Below, one piece after another: positions 17,297-26,479 of a stretch of DNA of 64,000 nucleotides. The position numbers were made by a program, and so were the translations under genes. Below the pieces are notes generated by a model. That model made no database searches and had not been told where the DNA came from. It was given only the letters and a program-made list of their open reading frames with translations. Within the stretch, counting starts at the first letter, position 1; each line of letters begins with the position of its first letter. This stretch comes from Pseudomonas sp. BMS12 (GTDB lineage: Bacteria; Pseudomonadota; Gammaproteobacteria; Pseudomonadales; Pseudomonadaceae): positions 104,236 to 168,235 of the forward strand of contig NZ_LSOF01000018.1 in assembly GCF_001592875.1 (NCBI RefSeq), written 5' to 3'.

Positions 17297-19345
17297 ATGG
17301 CCCGTTTGCGTCTTTTGCTGCTGGGGCTGGCCTCGGGGTCGGCGTTCTACTCGGGCATTACGCCCGCCCTTGGCCTGGGTGAGATCAACCTGCATTCAGC
17401 CCTCAACCAACCGCTGGACGCCGAAATAGAACTGTTCCAGGTCGGCGACCTGGGTGAGCAGGAGATCAAGGTGCGCCTGGCCTCGGCGGAGGAGTTCAGT
17501 CGGATCGGTGTGGAGCGTTTCTACTTCCTCAACGACCTGCGCTTTACCCCGGTGCTGAGTGGCGGCCGGGGCCTGATCCGCGTGCAGTCGAACAAACCGG
17601 TGCGCGAGCCCTACCTGAATTTCATCGTCGAAGTGGCCCGCCCAGGCGGCAACCTGCTGCGCGAATACACCTTGCTGATCGACCCGCCTGGTTCATCGGC
17701 CTACACCCCGCAGGCGGCGCCTGCGCCACAACCGGCGGTGAACGCCTGGCGCAGCGACCCGGCACGGCCATTGCCGCAGGCCAGCCGCGGTGAACGCTAT
17801 CGGGTACAGCGTGGTGACAGCCTGTGGAGCATTGCCGGGCGCTTGCAGGCCGCGGGCGCCACGCTCGGCCGCGAGGCGTTGATGAGCGATATCCATGCCC
17901 TCAATCCGCAGGCCTTCAGCAATGGTGATCCCGGCCGTCTGCGTGCCGATGTCGAGCTGCTGCTGCCCGATGCGGCCCAGGCTACGCCAGCCGTCGAGCC
18001 CGCTCCGCTCGCGGCGCAGGCCGCTGTTGCGCAGCCCGAGGTCGATACAGCGCAATCCGAGGTGGCTGAGCAGCAGCGCCTGCAAGCCGAACAGGCACGG
18101 GTGGATGCCGAACTGGCCGAGGTCAACACCCAGAACCTGCAATTGCAGAACTCGCTGAGCGAGCTGCAGGTGCAGTTGCAGCAACTGCAGGCGCAGATGG
18201 CCGAGAAGGATCTGCAGATGCAGCAGCTGCGCGAACAGCTGGAGCAGCAGGCTCGCCCCGCAGCCCCCGTTGCACCGCAACCGGCCAGCCCCGTTATCGA
18301 ATCGCGTGGCGCGGGCTGGAGCTTCTGGCTCGCCGGCGTCGTGCTGCTTGCGTTGCTGGTGGGGATGACGCTCTGGTTGGTTCGGCGGCAGCGTCCGCAG
18401 CCAGAGCCGGAGCCGCTGCGGCGGCCGCTGGAGGAGCCGCGCATGGTCTCCCGACCCGTACAGGAGAAAGTGGTCGAGAGTGTGGCGCGGCCAGTTGTGC
18501 CGGCAGCGCAGCCGCTTGAACAACGTGTGCCGCCGGTGGCGACCGATCCTCTGGAGGGCGCCAATATCTATATCGCCTACGGCCGCTTCGCGGATGCCGC
18601 CAACAGTCTGCGCAAGGCGATCGAGCAGCAACCCGAGCGTCTCGACCTGCGTCTGCGCATGCTGGAGGTCTGCGGCGAACTGGGTGATGCCGCTGCCTTC
18701 TTCGAACAGGAACGGCAGTTGCACGAGATGGGCGCCAGCCATGTGCAGGTGGACCAGATCCGCGCACGCTTCGGTCACCTGCAGCAAGATCAAGATCAGG
18801 CAGCGCCGCAATTGGCCGCGATGGTCGAGGAACCCGAGCAGGCGGCGGTGCTGCAGGACGATTTTCAGCTCAACCTGGACGACCTGTCGCTGGATGCCGA
18901 CTGGGGGCTGGCCAGCCCGTTCCAGCCGGAACAGTCGGCGCGGGCCAAGGCCGAGAAGGCTCAGCAGGAGGTGTTCGACCCGGATTTCAGCTCCAACCTG
19001 CAGGAGCTGCCCGAGGTGGCCGAGATGAATGCCGACGATGGCTTGCTGGCATCCTTCGCCGAGCTACCGCAGGAACAGGTGCTCGACGAGGACATCGTCG
19101 AGGCCTTTTCCCACGAGCAGGTAGGGCGGCAGGCGTCGGCGTCCGTGCATCCGTTCGAGCCGCTGGCGGACAATTTCGAGCACCTGGCCAGCAATCGTGA
19201 CCACTTGGTGCGCCTCAACACGGCGCTGGCCTACATCGAACAGGGCGATATTGGCAGCGCCTGCGACATCCTCAATGAACTGATCAGCGAGGGCGACGAG
19301 CAGCAGCGCGAGCGTGCCCGCGAGCTGTTGGCGAAAATCGCCTGA
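17297..19345 (+). CDS. FimV/HubP-like polar protein
   Basis: A 682-aa FimV family protein. It has a signal sequence (residues about 1-33), a FimV N-terminal domain (GEINLHSALNQPLDAEIEL), a LysM peptidoglycan-binding domain near 167-215 (RYRVQRGDSLWSIAGRL), a Gln-rich coiled coil near 258-320, one transmembrane helix near 337-362, an acidic cytoplasmic region with TPR-like repeats near 420-490, and a FimV C-terminal domain (RLNTALAYIEQGDIGSACDIL). The ATG at 17297 is chosen over an upstream in-frame start because it gives the signal peptide. Such proteins mark cell poles and aid type IV pili and chemotaxis. It is shorter than classical FimV and is not next to asd/leuB/truA, so it is probably a paralogue. 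Confidence 0.82.
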   Translation: MARLRLLLLGLASGSAFYSGITPALGLGEINLHSALNQPLDAEIELFQVGDLGEQEIKVRLASAEEFSRIGVERFYFLNDLRFTPVLSGGRGLIRVQSNKPVREPYLNFIVEVARPGGNLLREYTLLIDPPGSSAYTPQAAPAPQPAVNAWRSDPARPLPQASRGERYRVQRGDSLWSIAGRLQAAGATLGREALMSDIHALNPQAFSNGDPGRLRADVELLLPDAAQATPAVEPAPLAAQAAVAQPEVDTAQSEVAEQQRLQAEQARVDAELAEVNTQNLQLQNSLSELQVQLQQLQAQMAEKDLQMQQLREQLEQQARPAAPVAPQPASPVIESRGAGWSFWLAGVVLLALLVGMTLWLVRRQRPQPEPEPLRRPLEEPRMVSRPVQEKVVESVARPVVPAAQPLEQRVPPVATDPLEGANIYIAYGRFADAANSLRKAIEQQPERLDLRLRMLEVCGELGDAAAFFEQERQLHEMGASHVQVDQIRARFGHLQQDQDQAAPQLAAMVEEPEQAAVLQDDFQLNLDDLSLDADWGLASPFQPEQSARAKAEKAQQEVFDPDFSSNLQELPEVAEMNADDGLLASFAELPQEQVLDEDIVEAFSHEQVGRQASASVHPFEPLADNFEHLASNRDHLVRLNTALAYIEQGDIGSACDILNELISEGDEQQRERARELLAKIA

Positions 19346-19369
19346 CGCGCGAAATAGGGCGGGAGGGCG

Positions 19370-19402
19370 ACGCCGCGGCATGACCGCGGCGTTGTCCTTT
19401 TT
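19370..19402 (+). terminator. Intrinsic terminator after the fimV-like gene
   Basis: ACGCCGCGG (19370-19378) pairs with CCGCGGCGT (19384-19392) across a 5-base loop, followed by TGTCCTTTTT. It lies 25 bp after the fimV-like stop. Confidence 0.7.
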
Positions 19403-19443
19403 GCGGCGCTATCATGCCCACCCCGAATTGACTGGAGCTCGCC

Positions 19444-19719
19444 ATGAGCAAACCGGAAGTGGTGATCACCTATTGCACCCAGTGCCAGTGGCTGTTGCGC
19501 GCGGCCTGGTTGGCCCAGGAGCTGCTCAGCACCTTTGCCGACGAGCTGGGCATGGTCAGCCTGGAGCCCGGCACCGGCGGGGTGTTCCGCATCGTCTGCG
19601 ATGGCGTGCAGCTGTGGGAACGCAAGGCCGATGGTGGTTTTCCCGAGGCCAAGGAGCTCAAGCAGCGCTTGCGCGACCTGATCGACCCCGAGCGCGACCT
19701 CGGCCATATCGACCGTTAG
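19444..19719 (+). CDS. SelT/SelW/SelH-family (Rdx) protein
   Basis: A 91-aa thioredoxin-like protein. The redox motif is C11-T-Q-C14 (ITYCTQCQW), the cysteine form of the selenoprotein W CxxU motif. The rest (FADELGMVSLEPGTGGVFRI, then FPEAKELKQRLRDLIDP) matches the Rdx family. The start at 19444 follows GGAGCTCGCC. Its role is presumed to be redox; the substrate is unknown. It stands alone between the fimV-like gene and a convergent DMT transporter. Confidence 0.88.
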   Translation: MSKPEVVITYCTQCQWLLRAAWLAQELLSTFADELGMVSLEPGTGGVFRIVCDGVQLWERKADGGFPEAKELKQRLRDLIDPERDLGHIDR

Positions 19720-19764
19720 TGCTCTAGCCCTCCTGAGCTTGGCCGAGCAGGCGCGGCTGGCGCG

Positions 19765-20637
19765 TCAGGCGAGGTCGTCGACTTTTGCCGCGTGCTTGCT
19801 CAGGCGCGCCGAGATCAGCGTGGCCAGCAGGATCAGCACGCCGCCGAAGACCATGCGCAGGCCGGGTTCCTCGTCGAACAGCCACCAGGCGAAGAGAATG
19901 CCGTAGACCGGCTCCAGGGCGAACACCACCGAGGCGCTGCGGGCGTTGAGCACGCGTAGGCTGGCAACGAACAGGCTGTGGGCCAGGGCCGTGCAGAGCA
20001 GGCCGAGCAGGGCGATCCACAGCCAGTCCAGGGCTCGCACCTCGGGCAGTGCCGACCAGGCCAGCGGCAGCGTGCAGACAAGAATGCCGAGGTTCTGCCA
20101 CAGCGCCGCCTGGGCCGGCTCGACGCCCTTGGTGGTGGCGCGATTGCTCACCGAGACCAGAGCGAACAACAGCCCGGAGAGCACCGCCCAGCCGAGGCCA
20201 AGGGTGGCTTCGCTGCCGAAGTCGAAGTGCGGCGTGACCAGTACCAGGCCCAGGCAGACCAGGCCGACCACCAGCCATTCGGCGCGGCGGATGCGCTCGC
20301 GAAACAGGATGCCTTCGAGCAGCACGGTGAAGGCGGGGAAGCTGGCGAAGCCGAGGGTAGCCACGCCCACGCCGGATACCTTGACCGCAATGAAGAAGGT
20401 CCACCAGTGCCCGCCCAGCAACAGGCCGGCGCCGGCCAGGGCCAGGCAGTGGCGCCAGCTCAGGCGCCGGGTGGTTTCGCCAAAGTGGCTGAACAGGCCC
20501 AGCGCGCCGACGGCGAACAGGGCGCGGCCGAAGACGATCACCAGCGGCGCGGCCAGCGCCAGCTTGCCGAAAATGCCGGAGAGGCCGAAGCACAGGGCGC
20601 CCAGGTGCAGGGCGAAAAGCGCGGTGCGGTGTTGCAT
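19765..20637 (-). CDS. EamA/DMT-family transporter
   Basis: A 290-aa ten-helix membrane protein made of two EamA repeats (FGLSGIFGKLALAAP near the N-terminus; VVFALEPVYGILFAWWLFDE in the second half). The ATG at 20637 (MQHRTALFAL) gives the usual length and avoids overlap with csaA upstream; an in-frame alternative at 20694 would overlap csaA by 20 bp. It lies 37 bp downstream of csaA on the same strand. The substrate is unknown. Confidence 0.85.
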   Translation of the reverse strand: MQHRTALFALHLGALCFGLSGIFGKLALAAPLVIVFGRALFAVGALGLFSHFGETTRRLSWRHCLALAGAGLLLGGHWWTFFIAVKVSGVGVATLGFASFPAFTVLLEGILFRERIRRAEWLVVGLVCLGLVLVTPHFDFGSEATLGLGWAVLSGLLFALVSVSNRATTKGVEPAQAALWQNLGILVCTLPLAWSALPEVRALDWLWIALLGLLCTALAHSLFVASLRVLNARSASVVFALEPVYGILFAWWLFDEEPGLRMVFGGVLILLATLISARLSKHAAKVDDLA

Positions 20638-20674
20638 CAGAAATTCCAGACTGCGTAGAGGAAAGAGGGGGGAT

Positions 20675-21010
20675 TCAGGCCAGGCGTGCGCCATTGCTCA
20701 GCGGTCGGTCGAAGCTGGTCAGCACCACCTTGCCCTGGGCATCGTGGACGCCGGTGACCAGTGCCTCTGAGCGTATCCCGGCGATGCGCTTGGGCGCGAA
20801 GTTGCACACGCACAGCACCTGGCGCCCGACCAGCTCTGCGGCACTGTAATGTGCGGTGAGCTGGGCGCTGGAGGTTTTCACCCCCAGTTCGCCGAGGTCC
20901 ACTTCCAGCACATAGGCTGGTTTGATCGCCTTTTCGTTCGCACGGGCGCTGAGCAGGGTGCCGACGCGTAGTTCCACGCGCTCGAAGTCCTGCCATTCGA
21001 TGGTCGGCAT
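20675..21010 (-). CDS. csaA: CsaA/YgjH-type tRNA-binding protein
   Basis: A 111-aa single-domain tRNA-binding protein with an OB fold. Family motifs are visible: RVELRVGTLLSA near the N-terminus, KTSSAQLTAHYS in the middle and NFAPKRIAGIRSEALVTG near residue 70-88. Homologues bind structured RNA as dimers, and CsaA of Bacillus has chaperone-like activity. It is in the same direction as the following DMT transporter gene. Confidence 0.87.
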   Translation of the reverse strand: MPTIEWQDFERVELRVGTLLSARANEKAIKPAYVLEVDLGELGVKTSSAQLTAHYSAAELVGRQVLCVCNFAPKRIAGIRSEALVTGVHDAQGKVVLTSFDRPLSNGARLA

Positions 21011-21073
21011 GCCGGCAGCTCTCCTGGAGTGATCGGCAGAGTCTAGGCGTTGGCGTGAGGCAGGTCTGTCGCG

Positions 21074-21847
21074 CTACTCGCGGCAATTGTCGCGCGCCTC
21101 GCGTGCCTGGCGACGCAGTTCGCGTGGGGTGAGGCCCAGCTCGCGGACCAGGGCGGCGGTGAAGGCACTCTGCGAGGCATAGCCGACCCGCGCGGCGATT
21201 TCGCCCACCGCCAGGCCGCTGTTGATCAGCAGTTCGCGGCCCAGTTGCAGGCGGCGCTGGCGCACATGCTCCATCGGCGTGTGGCCGGTTTCGGCCAGAA
21301 AACGGGCGTGGAAGCGCGCTGCCGACAGGTCGCACAGGCGCGCCAGATCGGCCACCTGCAGGGGGTGGGCGCAGTGTTGGTCGATATGGGCGTCGAGGCG
21401 CGCCAGCGGCAAGCCGGGCGCTACCGCTGGCGCGTGGCTGCCGCTGAGGCTGGCCAGCAGCAGGGCCGCGCCTTGCTGGGCAATCACCGCATCGTCGAGC
21501 GGGCTGGCCGCCAGCCAGTTGACCAGCTGGCTCTGGGCTGGGCTGAGCTGGCGGCGCCCCGGGGTTTCCAGCAGGCGCCGGCTGGCGTCGAAATGCCCAC
21601 CGAGACGCTGTTGCAGCCAGCCGTCGCGTGGCACATCGAGGACCAGGCATCGGCTGCCCAGGGGGCTGGCGCAGGCGTGGTGGGCATCGGTGGGCACCAC
21701 GGCGAGGCTGGCGCTGGCGATCTCGCAGCCGCGACCGTCCACCTCGAAGTCGAGCCGGCCGCTCAGGCCGAATACCAGCTGGGCGTGATCATGGCTGTGG
21801 GCGATCTGCTCGTGGTGATAGTGGCGCAGCGAGAGCAGCTGGGACAT
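21074..21847 (-). CDS. AraC-family transcriptional regulator
   Basis: A 257-aa regulator with an N-terminal cupin-like ligand domain (HDHAQLVFGLSGRLDFEVDG) and a C-terminal AraC double helix-turn-helix (LINSGLAVGEIAARVGYASQSAFTAALVRELGLTPRELRRQ; the second HTH lies at about residues 210-245). The ATG at 21847 gives the standard N-terminus. It is divergent from the LpxH-type gene with 134 bp between them. Targets are unknown; some members of this group control neighbouring transporters, such as the DMT gene nearby. Confidence 0.88.
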   Translation of the reverse strand: MSQLLSLRHYHHEQIAHSHDHAQLVFGLSGRLDFEVDGRGCEIASASLAVVPTDAHHACASPLGSRCLVLDVPRDGWLQQRLGGHFDASRRLLETPGRRQLSPAQSQLVNWLAASPLDDAVIAQQGAALLLASLSGSHAPAVAPGLPLARLDAHIDQHCAHPLQVADLARLCDLSAARFHARFLAETGHTPMEHVRQRRLQLGRELLINSGLAVGEIAARVGYASQSAFTAALVRELGLTPRELRRQAREARDNCRE

Positions 21848-21981
21848 GGCGGACTCCTGAACGAAGGGCCAGTGTACACCGGCCGTTGGTGCTGTTCGTC
21901 TGTCATGCAATGGTCACTCGTCTGTCATTTGCACTTCACCACCCCGGCGCACGCTTGGCCAAACCCAGCCGGAGGCCGCCC

Positions 21982-22791
21982 ATGAGCATCGCCGAGCGCA
22001 ACAAGCCCAGCCGCAAGCAGCATGTCCGCACTCTGTGGATTTCCGACGTTCACCTAGGCACCCGCGACTGTCAGGCCGAACGCCTGGCTGGGTTCCTCAA
22101 GCGCTACCAGGCCGACCGCATCTACCTGGTCGGCGACATCATCGACGGCTGGAAGCTGCGCGGCGGCATCTACTGGCCGCAGGCGCACACCAACGTGATC
22201 CGCCGCCTGCTGACCATGAGCAAGCGCGGCACCGAGGTGATCTACGTCACCGGCAACCATGACGAATTCCTGCGCCGCTACTCCACGCTGATCCTCGGCA
22301 ATATCCAGCTGGTCGACGAGGCGGTGCACGAGACCGCCGACGGCCGCCGCCTACTGGTGATCCACGGCGACCAGTTCGACGTGATCACCCGTTATCACAA
22401 GTGGCTGGCCTTCCTCGGCGACTCGGCCTACGAGTTCACCCTGACCCTCAATCGCTGGCTCAACCACTGGCGCGAGCGCTGGGGTTACGGCTACTGGTCG
22501 CTGTCGGCCTTCCTCAAGCACAAGGTCAAGACGGCGGTGAACTTCATCAGTGACTTCGAGGAGTCCATCGCCCACGAATGCGTCAAGCGCGGGCTGGACG
22601 GCGCCGTCTGCGGCCATATCCACCATGCCGAGATCCGCAAAGTGAACGGGGTCGAGTACATGAACTGCGGTGACTGGGTGGAGTCCTGCACGGCGCTGAT
22701 CGAACACCTGGACGGCAGCATCCAGCTCTATCGTCTGGCCGAGGATCAGGCGGCCGTGGCCGAAGCCGTCGCGCTCGAGCAGGCGGCATGA
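21982..22791 (+). CDS. UDP-2,3-diacylglucosamine diphosphatase-family phosphoesterase
   Basis: A 269-aa calcineurin-type metallophosphoesterase with all the metal-binding motifs: SDVHLG (D-x-H), GDIIDGW, GNHDEF, HGDQFD and CGHIHH. It is the LpxH-like subgroup common in pseudomonads in addition to canonical LpxH, often annotated as UDP-2,3-diacylglucosamine diphosphatase. The ATG at 21982 follows GGAGG 6 bases upstream. It overlaps by 4 bp (ATGA) with a glycosyltransferase gene, suggesting that both act on a lipid or glycolipid in the envelope. The true substrate is uncertain. Confidence 0.86.
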   Translation: MSIAERNKPSRKQHVRTLWISDVHLGTRDCQAERLAGFLKRYQADRIYLVGDIIDGWKLRGGIYWPQAHTNVIRRLLTMSKRGTEVIYVTGNHDEFLRRYSTLILGNIQLVDEAVHETADGRRLLVIHGDQFDVITRYHKWLAFLGDSAYEFTLTLNRWLNHWRERWGYGYWSLSAFLKHKVKTAVNFISDFEESIAHECVKRGLDGAVCGHIHHAEIRKVNGVEYMNCGDWVESCTALIEHLDGSIQLYRLAEDQAAVAEAVALEQAA

Positions 22792-23819
22792 GGATTCTGA
22801 TCGTCAGCGACGCCTGGCACCCGCAGGTCAACGGCGTGGTCACCAGCCTGCAGGCGCTGGTTAGCGAGCTGCGTGGCCTGGGGCATCTGGTCAAGCTGCT
22901 GTCGCCGCAGGACTTCCGCCATCTGCCGTGCCCCAGCTACCCGGAAATCCCGCTGGCCTGGGACCTGTGGCGGGTCGGCCCGGCGATTCGCGAGTTCCGC
23001 CCGGACTGTGTGCACCTGGCCACCGAGGGCCCGTTGGGCTGGGCGGCACGGCGCTGGCTGAACAAGCGCGGTCTGGCCTTTTCCAGCGCCATCCACACGC
23101 GCTTTCCCGAATATGTGCATACGCGCTGGCCGCGCATCCCGCTGGCCTGGGGCTACGCCTACCTGCGTCGCTTTCACCAGTCCAGCCAGGCCGTACTGGT
23201 GAGCACCGAGCGCTTGCGCGAGGAGTTCGCCGGATGGCGTCTGGCGCGCCTGCAGTTGTGGCGCAAAGGCGTGAATGGCGCACTGTTCTTTCCGCGCCCA
23301 GTGGCGCGTAGTGAACCGGTGTTTCTCTATGTCGGACGTCTGGCTGCGGAGAAGAACCTGCGCGCCTTTCTCGATCTGGAGCTGCCGGGCGAGAAGCGTG
23401 TGGTCGGCGACGGTCCCGAGCGTGCCGAGCTGCAGGCCGCCTACCCGCAGGTGAGTTTTCTCGGCTACCAGCAGGGCGAGGCGTTGGCACAGGCCTTCGC
23501 CGCCGCCAGCGTGCTGGTGTTCCCGTCGCGTACCGATACCTACGGCCTGGTGATGCTCGAAGCGCTGGCCTGCGGCACCCCGGTGGCGGCCTATCCGGTG
23601 GCGGGGCCTCTGGATGTGCTGGAGCCGGGGGTGACCGGGGTGATGGACGAGGACTTGCAGCAGGCCTGCCTGGCGGCACTGGCGCTGAGCCGCGAGGTCT
23701 GTGCCGAGCGTGCGGCACGCCAGTCCTGGCGCGCTTCGGCGCTGGAATTCCTGGCCAGCCAGCCGCTGCTCGACGGCGAGCTGGTGCAGCTGGGCGAGTT
23801 GCCGGCTCTGCAGGTGTAG
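22788..23819 (+). CDS. Glycosyltransferase family 4 (group 1)
   Basis: A 343-aa GT-B fold enzyme. The N-terminus (SDAWHPQVNGVVTSLQAL) is characteristic of the mannosyltransferase-like group, and the nucleotide-sugar site reads FPSRTDTYGLVMLEALACGT near residues 245-265. It is translationally coupled to the LpxH-type phosphoesterase through a 4-bp overlap. Relatives modify lipid anchors such as diacylglycerol or phosphatidylinositol; the acceptor here is unknown. A strong terminator follows. Confidence 0.88.
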   Translation: MRILIVSDAWHPQVNGVVTSLQALVSELRGLGHLVKLLSPQDFRHLPCPSYPEIPLAWDLWRVGPAIREFRPDCVHLATEGPLGWAARRWLNKRGLAFSSAIHTRFPEYVHTRWPRIPLAWGYAYLRRFHQSSQAVLVSTERLREEFAGWRLARLQLWRKGVNGALFFPRPVARSEPVFLYVGRLAAEKNLRAFLDLELPGEKRVVGDGPERAELQAAYPQVSFLGYQQGEALAQAFAAASVLVFPSRTDTYGLVMLEALACGTPVAAYPVAGPLDVLEPGVTGVMDEDLQQACLAALALSREVCAERAARQSWRASALEFLASQPLLDGELVQLGELPALQV

Positions 23820-23851
23820 GGCGGGTGCAAACCGCGCTCCCAGAAAAGCAA

Positions 23852-23879
23852 AACGCCGCCCAAGAGGGCGGCGTTCTTA
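23852..23879. terminator. Bidirectional intrinsic terminator between the glycosyltransferase gene and cyaB
   Basis: AACGCCGCCC (23852-23861) and GGGCGGCGTT (23866-23875) form a perfect 10-bp stem with a 4-base loop. A-rich sequence on the left and T-rich on the right suit termination from both convergent genes. Confidence 0.8.
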
Positions 23880-23896
23880 TTGAGTAGCGCAGGGCG

Positions 23897-25285
23897 TTAC
23901 AGGATGACCTTGTCGCGCAGTTTGTCGGCGGCCTGACTGAGGGCCTGGATGACTTTCTCCTTGTCGTAGTTCTGGATGCCGTTGGTATCCAGGTACATGG
24001 AGAAGCCGGGCAACTCGTGTTCGACATAGCTGGAGCGGGCACCCAGGTCACGGCGGAAGTCCACCACTTGGTAGATCTGCACCGGCCGGCTGAAGCCCTT
24101 GACCGCGATCTGGCCCTTGTCGCGGCACATGATCACGTCCTTGATCAGCGAGTAGGTCTCGTGGGAGATGAGAATCTCGCCGGCCTCGGATGAGCTTTCC
24201 AGGCGGCTGGCCAGGTTCACTTCGCGGCCGATGATGGTGTAGTCCATGCGCGTGTCCGCGCCGAAGTTGCCCACCGTGCAGTAGCCGGTGTTCAGGCCCA
24301 TGCGGATTTCCAGCGGCTTGGTGATGCCCTGGGCGCGCCACTGCTGGCGCAGCACCTTCATGTGCTTGCGCATGGCGATGGCCATCGACACGGCGTTGGC
24401 CGCGTCCTTCTTGGCGCCTTGGCTGGACGGGTCGCCGAAGAACACCAGCACGCTGTCGCCGACGAACTTGTCGATGGTGCCGCCGTACTTGAGGGCGATC
24501 TTCGACATCTCGTTGAGGTAGGTGTTGAGCAGGTCGGTGAGCTGCTCGGCTTCCAGTTCCTCGGCCAGCTCGGTGAAGCCTTTGATGTCGGAGAAGAACA
24601 CGGTGAGCTTCTTGCGCTGGGTTTCCAGGCGTACGTGCTTCTTGCCGCTGAAGATCAGCTCCCAGACCTGGGGTGACAGGTACTTGGCCAGGTTGCGTGC
24701 CAGGCGTGCGGCCTTTTCCTGTTCGCGCTTGATCTCGTGGCGGGCCAGGGTCAGGCGCAGGCCCTGTTCGTGCACGAAGAAGGCGGTGATGCAGATATAC
24801 AGGGTGCTCAGCAGGATGCTGACCAGGGCGACCAGGGTCGGGGTGTTGGCGTTGACATCGGGATGAATCAGCGCGGTGTTGAGGGCCGTGCTGCCCGCCG
24901 CGACCAGCACGGCCAGGCCCATCTGGCGCACCCCGCCGGCGATCAGCGCGCTGAAGCACAGGGTCAGCAGGAACATCAGTCCGGGCACCACCGAGAAGCC
25001 CATCAGCACGGCGGCGGCGCCGGCATGCACGGCATCGATGAACAGCAGGACGAGGGAGGTGCGCTCGGGATGTTCGCGCTTGAAGCGATTACCCAGGTGG
25101 TAGGCCAGGTGCGGGTAGAGCAGCGCGTAAGGCACCATCCACAGGATGTTGTAGCCGAAGTGATTGACGTAGGTGCCGGCGGCGATGGCGGCTGCAGGGG
25201 CTATGTAGGCCAGCACCCGCGAATAGTATTCGCGCAGCAACGGGGCAGGTTGCGCCCTGGGTATTTCCTGGACGTTGGACTTCAT
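23897..25285 (-). CDS. cyaB: Class III adenylate cyclase with MASE2 membrane domain (CyaB-like)
   Basis: A 462-aa membrane-bound cyclase. Residues about 20-190 form six hydrophobic helices of the MASE2 sensor domain, and residues about 240-420 form the class III catalytic domain with VFFSDIKGFTELAEE (metal-binding Asp) and GDSVLVFFGDP. The start at 25285 (MKSNVQEIP) is preferred; the longer in-frame extension adds a non-conserved leader. In length and layout it matches P. aeruginosa CyaB, which makes the cAMP that activates Vfr and so virulence genes, type IV pili and type III secretion. It stands alone, ending at a shared terminator. Confidence 0.92.
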   Translation of the reverse strand: MKSNVQEIPRAQPAPLLREYYSRVLAYIAPAAAIAAGTYVNHFGYNILWMVPYALLYPHLAYHLGNRFKREHPERTSLVLLFIDAVHAGAAAVLMGFSVVPGLMFLLTLCFSALIAGGVRQMGLAVLVAAGSTALNTALIHPDVNANTPTLVALVSILLSTLYICITAFFVHEQGLRLTLARHEIKREQEKAARLARNLAKYLSPQVWELIFSGKKHVRLETQRKKLTVFFSDIKGFTELAEELEAEQLTDLLNTYLNEMSKIALKYGGTIDKFVGDSVLVFFGDPSSQGAKKDAANAVSMAIAMRKHMKVLRQQWRAQGITKPLEIRMGLNTGYCTVGNFGADTRMDYTIIGREVNLASRLESSSEAGEILISHETYSLIKDVIMCRDKGQIAVKGFSRPVQIYQVVDFRRDLGARSSYVEHELPGFSMYLDTNGIQNYDKEKVIQALSQAADKLRDKVIL

Positions 25286-25428
25286 TGATGGAGCGATCCC
25301 TGATGGTTTTCTGGCGCTTCTGCTGAGCGCCTGGACGGTCTGCAAGACCTGCGCCAAGGTCTGGCGGGTGAGGGATCATAACCAGCCAGCGCACGGCGGC
25401 CAAGTATGGCCGCCGAATGGCGCTGGCT

Positions 25429-26016
25429 TCAGCTGGCCTGGCGCTCCATGGCGGCCTTATAGATGGACTGCTTGGGCTGGGCGAAGACGCGGCGCAGCAT
25501 GGGCTCGAAGAACTCCAGCGGCAGGGTCTCACCTTGCGGGTCGAAGGCGGCGGCGTCGTAGCGGGCGCAGAACTCTATGGTCTGCTGGAACTGCGGATGG
25601 TCCTTGAACTGCTCGCGCAGGTGCCGGTCCAGCCCCAGGTGGTGGAAGAAGTAGTAGCCCTGGAAGATCGCGTGCTTCTCGATCATCCAGTGGTTTTCCG
25701 GGCTGACGAAGGGCTTGAGCATGGCGGCGGCGATATCGGCATGGTTGTAGGAGCCGAGGGTGTCGCCGATGTCGTGGAGCAGGGCACAGACCACGTACTC
25801 CTCGTCCTTGCCGGCGCGGTAGGCCAGGGTGGCGGTCTGCAGCGAGTGGGTCAGGCGATCCACCGGGAAACCGCCGAAATCGCCGTCGAGCAGCTTGAGG
25901 TGAGTGAGGATGCGATCCGGCAGCTGCTTGGCGTAGGCGGCAAAGTCCTGGGCGATGATGGCCCAGTCCTCGGCGCTGCCGTCTTCCATATGGGTGAATT
26001 GGGCGTGAGCGTTCAT
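25429..26016 (-). CDS. HD-domain phosphohydrolase
   Basis: A 195-aa cytoplasmic HD-superfamily protein. The metal-binding HD pair is LLHDIGDTLGSYNHADIAAAML around residues 79-100, with an additional His at the start of the domain (RLTHSLQTATLAYRAGKDEE). Relatives hydrolyse nucleotides or phosphonates. It is followed 22 bp upstream by a Mpo1-like gene on the same strand, so the two are probably one transcript. The substrate is unknown. Confidence 0.85.
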   Translation of the reverse strand: MNAHAQFTHMEDGSAEDWAIIAQDFAAYAKQLPDRILTHLKLLDGDFGGFPVDRLTHSLQTATLAYRAGKDEEYVVCALLHDIGDTLGSYNHADIAAAMLKPFVSPENHWMIEKHAIFQGYYFFHHLGLDRHLREQFKDHPQFQQTIEFCARYDAAAFDPQGETLPLEFFEPMLRRVFAQPKQSIYKAAMERQAS

Positions 26017-26038
26017 CAGGCTGTCTCTTGTTATTGGA

Positions 26039-26356
26039 TTAGAAGCGGATGCGGCCGGTAAAGGCGTCTTTGAGCATCACCCAGTCGCCCATCAGGCTGT
26101 ACAGCGGGTACTTGAAGGTGGCGGGCTTGTTCTTCTCGAACACGAAGTGGCCGACCCAGGCGAAGCCGTAACCGGCAAACGGCAGGGCCAGCAGCCACAG
26201 CCATTGTTGGGTCAGCAGGGCATAGGCGAGGATGCTCAGCACCAGCAGACTGCCGACGTAATGCAGGCGACGGCAGATGTCATTGCTGTGTTCCTGCAGG
26301 TAATAGGGGTAGAACTCGGCAAAGCTGTTGAAGCGTTCGGTGGTTTCGGCGCTCAT
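26039..26356 (-). CDS. DUF962/Mpo1-like membrane protein
   Basis: A 105-aa protein starting MSAETTERFNSFAEFYPYYL, with two hydrophobic segments around residues 35-70 and the motif HFVFEKNKPATFKYPLYSLMGD, which is diagnostic of the Mpo1-like/DUF962 family. The fungal member Mpo1 is an iron-dependent 2-hydroxy fatty acid dioxygenase; the conserved His residues (HSNDICRRLHYVG, WVGHFVFE) are present here. The ATG at 26356 is used because it has the family N-terminus and GGAGGT upstream. It is the first gene of a pair with the HD phosphohydrolase. Confidence 0.87.
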   Translation of the reverse strand: MSAETTERFNSFAEFYPYYLQEHSNDICRRLHYVGSLLVLSILAYALLTQQWLWLLALPFAGYGFAWVGHFVFEKNKPATFKYPLYSLMGDWVMLKDAFTGRIRF

Positions 26357-26479
26357 GGCGTACCTCCTGTCATTGTTGGCCTCAGTGTATGCGGGCTGTC
26401 TCCTGCGGCCAGTGACATACAGGGCCAGTTTAGTATCCTCTTGGCGCCAGACCGTGCTGGCCAATCCATAAGAAGAACG

